Assembly: GCF_008935055.1 (NCBI RefSeq) | Contig: NZ_CP043028.1 | Coordinates: forward strand, 1,573,501 to 1,637,500 | DNA from: Pseudobutyrivibrio xylanivorans | Lineage (GTDB): Bacteria > Bacillota > Clostridia > Lachnospirales > Lachnospiraceae | DNA length: 64,000 bases | Direction: 5' to 3' | Part shown: one piece after another, positions 17,536 to 25,940 of the stretch | Numbering within the stretch: the stretch's first letter is position 1 | How the letters are laid out: each line of letters opens with the position of its first letter | Translations under genes and position numbers: made by a program | Notes under the pieces: model-generated | Told to the model about the DNA's origin: nothing | The model's database searches: none | The model's input: only the letters and a program-made list of their open reading frames with translations

Positions 17536-18459
17536 TTAGTCCTCCTTTTCACCGATAAATTTAAATTCAAGTACAGATACAATAAGAATTATGATAAACA
17601 GGGTGTATGCAATTGCTGATGCAAATCCAACCTGATGAGTTTCAAAACCAAATTTGTACATGTACATAACTACAGTCTGAAGTGTTCCACCTGGCTCACC
17701 TGCTGTAGATGCACCTGCCACACCATTGATAAGGAATGGCAAATCAAAGAGCTGTAAACCACCGATAAGTGATGTAACTGCTACATATAAAAGAATTGGT
17801 CGAAGCAGTGGTAGAGTTATTTTTCCAAATGTTTTCCATCTGCCGGCTCCGTCGATTGCTGCTGCCTCAAAGTAAGCCTGTGGAATACCCTGAACGCCAG
17901 CCATAAGCATAATGAATGAATTTCCAAACCACATCCAAGCCTGAATTACGGCTACTACTGCCCAGGCTGTAGAGCGCTGTCCAAGCCAGTTTACCTGCTG
18001 GTCAATAATGCCTGCTGCAAGGAGAATCTGGTTGAAGGTACCATATTTCCAATCTAATAATGTTTTGAAAAGAAAAGCTACCGATGTGGCTGCAATAAGA
18101 TTTGGAAGATAGTAAACTGCTCTGAAAACTGGAAGTCCAGAAATCTTGTATTTAATATCCGAAAATACGATAGTAAGTAAAAAAGCAAGACCAAGCTGTA
18201 AAACAATGTTTAAGCCCCACATTTTTACCGTGTTGTAAAGCGAACGCCAGAAGAATTTATCTCCTATAACACGCTTGTAATTATCTAATCCAACGAGAGT
18301 AGGGTCACCATAGCCCTTGTACTCTGTAAAACTTAGGTAAAGTGTTCTAAAAACAGGATAAACACTAAAAATCAAAAAAACGATGACGAATGGGAGCACA
18401 AATAGATATGCTGCATTATTCCTATTCTTCATCAAATTCTTAAAAGAAAACGCTTTCAT
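17536..18459 (-). CDS. Carbohydrate ABC transporter permease (MalF/UgpA family)
   Basis: 307 residues, six membrane helices, with the EAA motif EAAAIDGAGRWKTFGKITLP in the last third. It forms a heterodimeric channel with the following permease. The start at 18459 is preceded by GGGAGGAAAGG-type ribosome site, and a strong stem-loop separates it from the binding-protein gene, an arrangement that usually gives more binding protein than permease. Confidence 0.93.
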   Translation of the reverse strand: MKAFSFKNLMKNRNNAAYLFVLPFVIVFLIFSVYPVFRTLYLSFTEYKGYGDPTLVGLDNYKRVIGDKFFWRSLYNTVKMWGLNIVLQLGLAFLLTIVFSDIKYKISGLPVFRAVYYLPNLIAATSVAFLFKTLLDWKYGTFNQILLAAGIIDQQVNWLGQRSTAWAVVAVIQAWMWFGNSFIMLMAGVQGIPQAYFEAAAIDGAGRWKTFGKITLPLLRPILLYVAVTSLIGGLQLFDLPFLINGVAGASTAGEPGGTLQTVVMYMYKFGFETHQVGFASAIAYTLFIIILIVSVLEFKFIGEKED

Positions 18460-18480
18460 CCTTTCCTCCCTTTTAATATA

Positions 18481-18501
18481 GGGGCTAGCAAAGCCAGCCC
18501 C
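18481..18501 (-). terminator. Intra-operon stem-loop between binding protein and permease genes
   Basis: GGGGCTGGC and GCTAGCCCC form a 9-bp stem with a 3-base loop, followed by TATATTAAAA. It lacks a strong U-run, so it is more likely a 3' stabiliser or partial terminator that raises binding-protein output. Confidence 0.6.
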
Positions 18502-18517
18502 ATTTCATCATCAAATA

Positions 18518-19915
18518 TTATCTTTCAACAGTAATATCTGGATATGTAGATTCAACTACATCGTAGAACTCTGCGATTGCATCATCCTTGCTCTTCTCGC
18601 CAGTCTTGATAGCTGTAATAGCAGCACCCCAAGCATCGTTGATAACCTTGTCATAACGAGTTACCTTAGAGTAGTCGATATTCTCAGCCTGTGCCTGCCA
18701 GAATGAGTACATATGCTGATTTCCGTATACTGAATTCTCATCATCCTTGTGCTTCTCGAGAACTGATACAAGTGAAACTGTGTCACCTTCAGACTTCTCA
18801 ATCCACCACTCAGCTGTCTCTTCATCAAGTGTTACCCACTTTAAGAAATCCCAAGCAAGATCCTTGTGCTCTGACTGAGATGAGATACCGATGAATGTAC
18901 CACCACCGAAGCCTGATGCAGGTCCTGAGCAAACGCCCCACTTACCTGATGTCTCGCCTACATTGTCTCTAAGTGTAAGAACGCCCCAGCTAGGAAGACC
19001 AAATGCAAATACCTCTGTCTTGTCAAGGTCCTTTGTAGCTTCCTCGAACTGTTCTGCATCCCAAACGTTTACAGAATCATCTGCGTAGTTCTGGATGTCA
19101 GCTGTAAGGATAGGTACCTCGCCAGCCATAGCCTGATACCATGGTGTAGACCACTGGTTGGCATATGCAGTATAGTCATTCTGATAAAGATCAATTACAA
19201 GGTCCATATAGTCAAGTCTTGCCTGATTTACGTTAAGCTTTCCATCAACGACCCACGCACTATCCCCCGAAAAATAATTAATCTCAGCATCTGAAGCAAA
19301 GATTCTATAGCCTGCATCCTTAAGTGTCTTTGCTGTATTAAGAACTGTGTCATAATCAGCAAAAAGCTTTCCGATTTCTTCAGGATCTTCTGTTCCAAAT
19401 ACCTTCTCAGCTATGTCTCTACGATAGTAGATACCTGCTGGTGTAATCTGGTAAGAAATTGCACGCTGAATTCCTTCTGAATCCTGACCAACCTTCCATA
19501 CATAATCAACAATCTGATCTGCATAATCCTGTGCATTGTATGGTGCCTGATTTAAATCTTCAAAGTAGTTTGCATCGTAGAAATCCTCAAGCATCTGTGG
19601 CTCACCTACGATAATATCTGGTGTTGTCTGACCGCCGTTAAGAGCTGTCTGTACCTTTGTTACATAATCTGCTGGTTCGATTACTACTGTTTCAATTTGA
19701 ACATCAGGATTCTCCTCAGCATATTTCTCTGCGAAGGTCTGAAGATCCTTTGCAAGTGTCCAGATAACAAGTTTCTCTCCGTCCTCGCTACCTACTGTTG
19801 CTGAATCTACGTTCTCGCCTTCTAATACGGCATCACTGCCATCGCTTCCGCAAGCAACAAGTGACAAAGCACAAGCGCCTACGAGAATTGTTGCTAATAA
19901 TTTTTTTAGCTTCAT
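18518..19915 (-). CDS. Sugar-binding lipoprotein of ABC transporter
   Basis: 465 residues, family 1 extracellular solute-binding protein. The signal peptide ends with lipobox LVAC (Cys near 22), then a Ser/Asp/Gly linker and the binding fold (NPDVQIETVVIEPADYVTKV, TPDIIVGEPQMLEDFY). It heads the transporter genes 16705-18459. Its promoter region contains an inverted repeat that encloses both the -10 box and the ribosome site (separate entry). Substrate is probably a beta-gluco-oligosaccharide, judged from the phosphorylase and GH3 genes upstream. Confidence 0.92.
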   Translation of the reverse strand: MKLKKLLATILVGACALSLVACGSDGSDAVLEGENVDSATVGSEDGEKLVIWTLAKDLQTFAEKYAEENPDVQIETVVIEPADYVTKVQTALNGGQTTPDIIVGEPQMLEDFYDANYFEDLNQAPYNAQDYADQIVDYVWKVGQDSEGIQRAISYQITPAGIYYRRDIAEKVFGTEDPEEIGKLFADYDTVLNTAKTLKDAGYRIFASDAEINYFSGDSAWVVDGKLNVNQARLDYMDLVIDLYQNDYTAYANQWSTPWYQAMAGEVPILTADIQNYADDSVNVWDAEQFEEATKDLDKTEVFAFGLPSWGVLTLRDNVGETSGKWGVCSGPASGFGGGTFIGISSQSEHKDLAWDFLKWVTLDEETAEWWIEKSEGDTVSLVSVLEKHKDDENSVYGNQHMYSFWQAQAENIDYSKVTRYDKVINDAWGAAITAIKTGEKSKDDAIAEFYDVVESTYPDITVER

Positions 19916-19924
19916 TCTTCAATC

Positions 19925-19973
19925 CTCCCAACATTTGTAGTTGATTTGTTATATGTAAATTATAGGTTGGGAG
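19925..19973 (-). promoter_or_regulatory. Inverted repeat enclosing the -10 box and ribosome site of the binding-protein gene
   Basis: CTCCCAAC (19973-19966) and GTTGGGAG (19932-19925) form an 8-bp perfect inverted repeat. Between them TATAAT lies at 19964-19959, with only a weak TTCTTT as -35. The right half overlaps GGGAGG, the ribosome site 8 bases before the ATG. It could be an operator for the YesN-type regulator, or, if transcription starts further upstream, a hairpin hiding the ribosome site. Confidence 0.4.
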
Positions 19974-19998
19974 AATTTCTGAAAGAATGATACTTTTT

Positions 19999-22900
19999 TT
20001 ATTTTGGTGTCATTTTTACAGTTACTTTTTTAGCTAATCTATCCCTAATTTTCTTTGCTACCTCTCCAGTAACGTATTCCCTATTAAATCTATAAATAGT
20101 CCCGTCAAAAAGCTCAACTTCTATATCCGTAATTACGTATTCACCTGGAATGTAATCGCAATGTGCTGTCATTTCATAAACCAACTCTGTCTTTCCAAGT
20201 AATGTAGTGCTTACAGTGTGTTTTAAATCTCCACTTGAAATCAAATACTCTGGAATAGCTGGAGACAAAGCAAAAATCAAGCCATTTTCTTCATCATATT
20301 TAAATATGTCTTTTCCAAAGAAAATGAGCTTCCACATACTGATAAACTCTATAGTAGAACCACTAAGTCTGGCTACAAAGCCCTTGCCGTGAATACTCTC
20401 GTTTGGATTCTTAGAGCTTACAATAAAGGATGAATTTTCAAGAGTACTTCTTCCGTACTCTTCCCTATCAAGAAATGGTATGGCAGCCTTTTTGAAATCT
20501 AAAAAGAACTCTTCATATAATCCACTTCTAATAAGCTCCAGCAGATACTTATATTCCATATGTAGCCAGATAGATTCATTCTCTAGCCAGCCTGGTGTAA
20601 AAGCTCTGCATCGACCGATTTCAAAGCTGGCATCCTGAAGTGATGCATTAACCTTGTACATAGATAGCTTTTCATCATATAAATCACTGTTTTTGATTTT
20701 TGAATACATATTTCTTTTAGCTTCTACATCATTTCCAAGCTTAAAGTAACGCACTGGTCCCTCAAGGAAGTATGGAACCTTAACCATACTGAAATGCTTT
20801 GGAATAATTCCGTTTTCCTTGCATTCATAGTCATGGATTTCATATGTAAAATATGCAGGGGCAATACCATCTGAAAGCTCTACTGCTTTTTGGATTGATT
20901 CCTTTAACTTATTGCTAAAGACCTCCAAAATCTGCTTTAAATCATCTGAATTGATTTCCTTATTTTCTTCATCAAGACCTGAATATACTTTTGCTCGATA
21001 CTGTTCCTTAATATCGTTTTTGCGATTCCAACATTCAAACTCACTAGTAGCTTTAAGAGTGACATCCTTTACCTCCGAAATGAACTCTAAAACCCCCTTC
21101 GGAAATACGATATTGTTATCAAATTTGCCAAGCATATCCTTTGTAAATTCAACCATTCTGGCAAGCTCATAGGTTTCGTTCATAGATGAACCCATAAGAC
21201 CTGGAAGACCATTTAAGGCATCATACCAGCCTGGTTTACCACCCTCCATCTCTACACCAAGGCCGTAGGCATCCAATGTGGCAAACTTTACAGCACACAT
21301 CAAAATCAATTTAGCCATAAGGCTCATATCTATTTCCCTGCCATTTTTGTAGCACTCAAAGCTAGAAGCATTTTCCACTTCAGTTCTATTAACTAAATAA
21401 TTGTATTGTCTGATGCCGTTTTCTGTTTTTGTATATCTTTCAAATCTTGGCAATACCTTTTTATTTGCATTGAAGGATTTTACTGATGTGTTATATAAAA
21501 GGTTCTCAGTCTTATCTGGATATATTTCCAAATATTCTTCTATTAAATCCAGATTATAGGTCCAATGATCACTCCAATATCCCTCTCCAAATCTGGCATT
21601 TGCTGTCTTTTCAGCCGCACTCATTATTTGAACAAATCTGTCCTTTTGCTCCTTGTCAAACTTGTCATCACCTGCATCCATTAATGCTGCTGCAAGCTCA
21701 CCTGGCGTAAAAGGTTGCTTGAGACAAAGTCCATCTAATAAATCCTCAGAGACCTGATATCTCATTTGCTCAATAGATAAAGGATTGTATCCATCTAGCT
21801 GAATAAGGCTGTAAAACATCTTAATGTTGTCTTCCATAACCTCTGGACTGAAAAAGGTATCGCATCTTCTGTTCTGATTAACATCTCTGAAATTACCATT
21901 TCCCTGTGAATAAAACTCAGGTGACATGGCAAAATAATTGTAATCTCGCTCTAAATCTCCATGCTTTCTAGAGTACACATAAAATGTATGATTATCTGTC
22001 AATCTGATAGGAGTACCCCCACGAAGAACATTATCCATGTAGTTATATCTGCAGTAGTTGTCAAAAACCTTATTTGCTGTTTTTGTATTTACTACAGCTG
22101 TTAGCTTTTCAGTAAGTTCAGCTGCTTCAAAAAACTTCTTTTGGAAATACTCTCTGTCGATTTTCTGTCCTAGAAATCTAGCTAAAATATCCTTGTTTCT
22201 AACCTGACCTATAAGCTCATACAAAGTGATAGTTTCATTTTTCTTTAGAAGCTTTTTTGTTCCAAAAAAGGCGCAAGGCAACTCGTTTGATGTGTTTTGC
22301 TTTTTTTCAAGCAACGCATCTATGCTCTTTCTTACAAAGCCCATTGGATTTTCTAAAGAAAGATCATAATCAAATACCACACCAGGATCCACGATTACAT
22401 CAAGAGGAGTGCCATCAGCCAAAAATCCTACTGCAAAATTTCCGCCCTCAACCCTCGATACCTCTGCGGAGTCCTCCATGCTTACCCTGACTCTGTAATA
22501 TGGATGCTTGTTTTCAACATTCTCTACCTGCATCCAGGCCTTTGTGGTCTGGGCCATCATTTTCATGCTTTCCTGATTTACACCGTATGGAATAAGGCAA
22601 GGCATACCATCTATTATTTCAAGTTCTCTGTCTCCATCGCTCTCATTTGTTATTTCAACTACACGCATCAATGCCCCAATCTTTTCCCCTGGCATTGTCC
22701 CGTAGTTTACATTCGCCTTTATACCTTTTTCGTGAACCACATCCTCCAAACCTAAAACATTCATATAAATGCTCATTTTATTAGAGTCGTTTTCCTTCGA
22801 AAAAGGCTCTATAATCTCTCCATCTACCTTTATAAAGGTTCTAAAACCTGTGCGCTTCACATTTTGATATGCTGTATGGGCTGGATAAAATTCCATAATG

Positions 22901-23070
22901 CTATGGTCTTTGTCCTGAACACCGAAGGATACAACAGCCTGTCCTCTATTCACGTAATAGCACCACATTGGTATACCTTCCACACCAGATATGCCTGGAA
23001 GGAAGCTGGCAAAAGGAGTCTTTCTTCCATAGTCAAATATCTCATCCTTAACTTCAGTATTTATCTGCAT
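19999..23070 (-). CDS. Large clan GH-Q glycoside phosphorylase-like protein (GH94/GH149/GH161 type)
   Basis: 1023 residues without signal peptide, so cytoplasmic. The N-terminal half is a beta-sandwich; the phosphorylase signatures are SQGNGNFRDVNQNRR (388-402) and GEGYWSDHWTYNLDLIEEYL (495-514), where D501 is the likely general acid. Length and motifs fit oligo-beta-glucan phosphorylases (1,2-beta-oligoglucan phosphorylases of GH94 or beta-1,3-glucan phosphorylases of GH161/GH149), which cleave with phosphate to release glucose-1-phosphate. I cannot decide the linkage from sequence. It follows the second phosphorylase-like gene by 14 bases and precedes the transporter. Confidence 0.75.
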   Translation of the reverse strand: MQINTEVKDEIFDYGRKTPFASFLPGISGVEGIPMWCYYVNRGQAVVSFGVQDKDHSIMEFYPAHTAYQNVKRTGFRTFIKVDGEIIEPFSKENDSNKMSIYMNVLGLEDVVHEKGIKANVNYGTMPGEKIGALMRVVEITNESDGDRELEIIDGMPCLIPYGVNQESMKMMAQTTKAWMQVENVENKHPYYRVRVSMEDSAEVSRVEGGNFAVGFLADGTPLDVIVDPGVVFDYDLSLENPMGFVRKSIDALLEKKQNTSNELPCAFFGTKKLLKKNETITLYELIGQVRNKDILARFLGQKIDREYFQKKFFEAAELTEKLTAVVNTKTANKVFDNYCRYNYMDNVLRGGTPIRLTDNHTFYVYSRKHGDLERDYNYFAMSPEFYSQGNGNFRDVNQNRRCDTFFSPEVMEDNIKMFYSLIQLDGYNPLSIEQMRYQVSEDLLDGLCLKQPFTPGELAAALMDAGDDKFDKEQKDRFVQIMSAAEKTANARFGEGYWSDHWTYNLDLIEEYLEIYPDKTENLLYNTSVKSFNANKKVLPRFERYTKTENGIRQYNYLVNRTEVENASSFECYKNGREIDMSLMAKLILMCAVKFATLDAYGLGVEMEGGKPGWYDALNGLPGLMGSSMNETYELARMVEFTKDMLGKFDNNIVFPKGVLEFISEVKDVTLKATSEFECWNRKNDIKEQYRAKVYSGLDEENKEINSDDLKQILEVFSNKLKESIQKAVELSDGIAPAYFTYEIHDYECKENGIIPKHFSMVKVPYFLEGPVRYFKLGNDVEAKRNMYSKIKNSDLYDEKLSMYKVNASLQDASFEIGRCRAFTPGWLENESIWLHMEYKYLLELIRSGLYEEFFLDFKKAAIPFLDREEYGRSTLENSSFIVSSKNPNESIHGKGFVARLSGSTIEFISMWKLIFFGKDIFKYDEENGLIFALSPAIPEYLISSGDLKHTVSTTLLGKTELVYEMTAHCDYIPGEYVITDIEVELFDGTIYRFNREYVTGEVAKKIRDRLAKKVTVKMTPK

Positions 23071-23084
23071 TTAATTAATCCTCC

Positions 23085-25802
23085 CTATTTCAATTCGATT
23101 TCCACAATATGATCTTTTTCATTCCAATCTATCAACAGTTTTTCTGGAATTATCACCTGATTTTTCTGAGGCTTCACCTTGCTTGTGGAGTCAATAATTA
23201 CATTTGAAATTGAATAATCTCCATAATCCTTGTGCTTTGTATTTTTGAAAACAACCTTAAATCGATGTCCTCTAAATGGCACCTGAATAGCAGCTATTCC
23301 TTCCTCATTAAATTGCTCTTTTAAAAGCTTTGGCTCTATATACAAATCTCCTGCATTTCCACGTACACCAAAGGCTTCTGTCACCATAGTAAGCAGGTAC
23401 CAGCTGGCAGCTCCTGTAAGATAGCTGTAAAGGCCTTTTCCCTTTTCATTAAAATATTCAGGAACTCCAGGATAGTTATTGCTGATTTCAAAATTATCCG
23501 ATGCCATAAAAAGCTCATTTATAGCTTTATATCCCTCTTTTACAAAACCTCTTTTATAGAGTGCGTTGGCATACATAACAGCCATATGAGAGAACACCGC
23601 TCCGTTCTCTTTTTCACCATATGCGAAACCAAACATTCTTCCTAAATCCAGGCGAAGGTCCTTAAAATCGGTATTTAAGGCATAGCCTCCAAGACCCTTT
23701 TTGTACAAATACTTATCGCAGGATTTTACAATGGATGCCACAGACTCCTTTTTAGCTGTTCCACTCATTATGGAGAAAACCTGACCTGTCAGCATCATTC
23801 TGACGCCATTCTCAAAATCTCCTTCTACCCTGGCGCCATTATTGTCGTAGTAGCCGTTGAACCAGCCATTTCCTTCCTTATCTGTCACCCATTCCTCTTC
23901 GCGGATTTGCTTCATCATAAAGTCCGCCTTGTGCTCTAACAAAACAGATATTTTCTCTATTTCTACCAGGACGGTCTCCCCTGGAATTTCGCCTAACACC
24001 TCCTGAACATATTTCTCCAGCACTTTCCTTCTCTTGGCAGGATTTCCATATACTAAAATAGAATCCTCCTCCAAAAGAATTAAAAGTTCCTTCAAAATCG
24101 AAACCTTGCTACGGCCGGTTTTTGCTTTGTAAATTCGTAAATACGTAGCAAGCTCCTTTAGATTTCCAGCATAACCACAGGTGAAAGCGACACTCTCCCC
24201 CTTATCTGGTGCCATATCCAAAGCATCATTCCAATCTGCATTAAGTAGCCTTATTTTGTTGTGTGCCCCAACATCATAAAAGGCGCATAGATTTTCCAGC
24301 AGAATATGCTCAAGAATTGTTCCCTTGTATACCTCACCCTTTGCATTCTTCTGTTCTAATCCATATTCTTTAGAATGCTCCTCATCTCTTTTTGTCACTC
24401 GATTTATAAGTGCATCCTTAAAGTATGACACCTTTTCATTTAAGATATCCAAATCACCGGTCTGGTCCATATATAGCTTTACCGTCAAAAATGGCCAAAA
24501 GCCGTGGTCCATCCAAACTCTAGGAATTCCGTTTCTATCTGCCTTGAATTCGCCTTTTTTATCTCCGATTATTGTGGCATTGGTTCCATCCAGTCTCACT
24601 CCCTTGAAATTGTTAACAAGCATATCCCTAACCTGGGTAGGGTCTGTAAGAAGAAGTGCCAGACAGTCCTGCCATAAATCTCTCCAACCTCTTCCACCTC
24701 TTCCATAATCGTGATGAGGCAGGAATGAACAGCCAAATATGCGTCTAAGCTCTGGCTGAAAAGACACCCATTTCATAAATCCATCGAATCTTTCATTGCC
24801 AGTTTCAAAAATAATATCAGCAACACTATTCCAGTAATTTTTTGTGGTTTCAAAAAGATTTTCCACCTGAGTTTTCGAATAAATAAATCTTCTGATAATA
24901 TCCATTTCTGCGATATTTTCATCGTCAACCATTCCTGTAACTATCTGAAAGCTACAGCTTTCACTCTTTTTCAAGGAGCACTTAGGGAATCGAAGAACAG
25001 CTACAATCTCTTTGCCATCAATAGCCTCTGTGGGCTTTTTCCAGATAGTATCCTTACCATTCTTATCTAACAGGCTACGAGGTCTGAGGAATGTACCACC
25101 TGCTCCAAGATAATCCTCAACATCCGCAATAAATCTATTTGGTTTATTGCCATTTTCATCTCTTCCAAACACGAAATAAGACATGTCATTTTTCTGATGT
25201 CCTCTCTCATCAAAAGAAAGAGTAGGATGCATAACCACTCCATCATCAGTAATCACTGCACGATTAAGTAGGGATGTAACATGTCTATGATCCCTTAGAT
25301 TGTCAGCACTTCTGCCATATAGCGGTATGGCTGCCACAGGCTCAAAAAACAAATCCTCGTCAGAAAGATTTTCAATAGTTACAAGCATTATCTCCGCATT
25401 ATGGTCGAGGGTATCAAAAATAGTTGTAGTGCTTTTCAGCCTACCTGAAGTGTGATTTCTCTCTACCCTCTGCCACATTCTTCCTGCTGTAAGCTTTGTA
25501 CTGTCCTCTTTATCTGTAAATCTATTAGCTTCCTGTTCAGCAGAAACACCTGTTACAGACCATAATTTCCCATCCATCACTAGAAAGAAATTCCTGGTAT
25601 CTCTGTCATTGCTTAGATTTAATATGCTTTTAGGTGCAATCATAAAATGATTTTGGTCTGTTTTTGCATCACCGCCAAAATCAGGTGTAACTGCACTTTT
25701 TAATCCTTTTTTACTTGCCATCGGCAAATATAATCCACTAGTGTGCTCCGGATTCTTTAGTTCAAAGGTTCCATTTTTGTCCACGTAATTTATCTTGCTC
25801 AT
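23085..25802 (-). CDS. GH94 glycoside phosphorylase, possibly laminaribiose phosphorylase
   Basis: 905 residues, cytoplasmic. The (alpha/alpha)6 catalytic domain has YGRGGRGWRDLWQDC (367-380) and NADWNDALD (521-529) with the catalytic Asp of the DWND motif. N-terminal sequence ELKNPEHTSGLYLPMA and length near 910 recall laminaribiose phosphorylases rather than the shorter cellobiose phosphorylases (about 810); that is recollection, not a search. The start at 25802 (MSKINY) is chosen for GAGG five bases upstream; an in-frame ATG at 25877 has no such site and would lie next to the terminator. With the next gene it would convert oligosaccharides to glucose-1-phosphate. Confidence 0.75.
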   Translation of the reverse strand: MSKINYVDKNGTFELKNPEHTSGLYLPMASKKGLKSAVTPDFGGDAKTDQNHFMIAPKSILNLSNDRDTRNFFLVMDGKLWSVTGVSAEQEANRFTDKEDSTKLTAGRMWQRVERNHTSGRLKSTTTIFDTLDHNAEIMLVTIENLSDEDLFFEPVAAIPLYGRSADNLRDHRHVTSLLNRAVITDDGVVMHPTLSFDERGHQKNDMSYFVFGRDENGNKPNRFIADVEDYLGAGGTFLRPRSLLDKNGKDTIWKKPTEAIDGKEIVAVLRFPKCSLKKSESCSFQIVTGMVDDENIAEMDIIRRFIYSKTQVENLFETTKNYWNSVADIIFETGNERFDGFMKWVSFQPELRRIFGCSFLPHHDYGRGGRGWRDLWQDCLALLLTDPTQVRDMLVNNFKGVRLDGTNATIIGDKKGEFKADRNGIPRVWMDHGFWPFLTVKLYMDQTGDLDILNEKVSYFKDALINRVTKRDEEHSKEYGLEQKNAKGEVYKGTILEHILLENLCAFYDVGAHNKIRLLNADWNDALDMAPDKGESVAFTCGYAGNLKELATYLRIYKAKTGRSKVSILKELLILLEEDSILVYGNPAKRRKVLEKYVQEVLGEIPGETVLVEIEKISVLLEHKADFMMKQIREEEWVTDKEGNGWFNGYYDNNGARVEGDFENGVRMMLTGQVFSIMSGTAKKESVASIVKSCDKYLYKKGLGGYALNTDFKDLRLDLGRMFGFAYGEKENGAVFSHMAVMYANALYKRGFVKEGYKAINELFMASDNFEISNNYPGVPEYFNEKGKGLYSYLTGAASWYLLTMVTEAFGVRGNAGDLYIEPKLLKEQFNEEGIAAIQVPFRGHRFKVVFKNTKHKDYGDYSISNVIIDSTSKVKPQKNQVIIPEKLLIDWNEKDHIVEIELK

Positions 25803-25883
25803 ATTTACCTCTTCTAAATTTTCTTCTGCAAATTCCATATTCCTGTAACTTACTTCATTTAATCTTAGAAAAGGCAAGACACT

Positions 25884-25920
25884 AAAAAAAGGACACCTTT
25901 TTTAGGATGGTGTCCTTTTT
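25884..25920. terminator. Rho-independent terminator after the GH3 gene
   Basis: AAAAAGGACACC pairs with GGTGTCCTTTTT around an 11-base loop, with a run of T's on either strand, so it can work in both directions. It closes the GH3 transcript and separates it from the phosphorylase genes. Confidence 0.9.
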
Positions 25921-25940
25921 ATATTTCTTCTTATTTTCAA

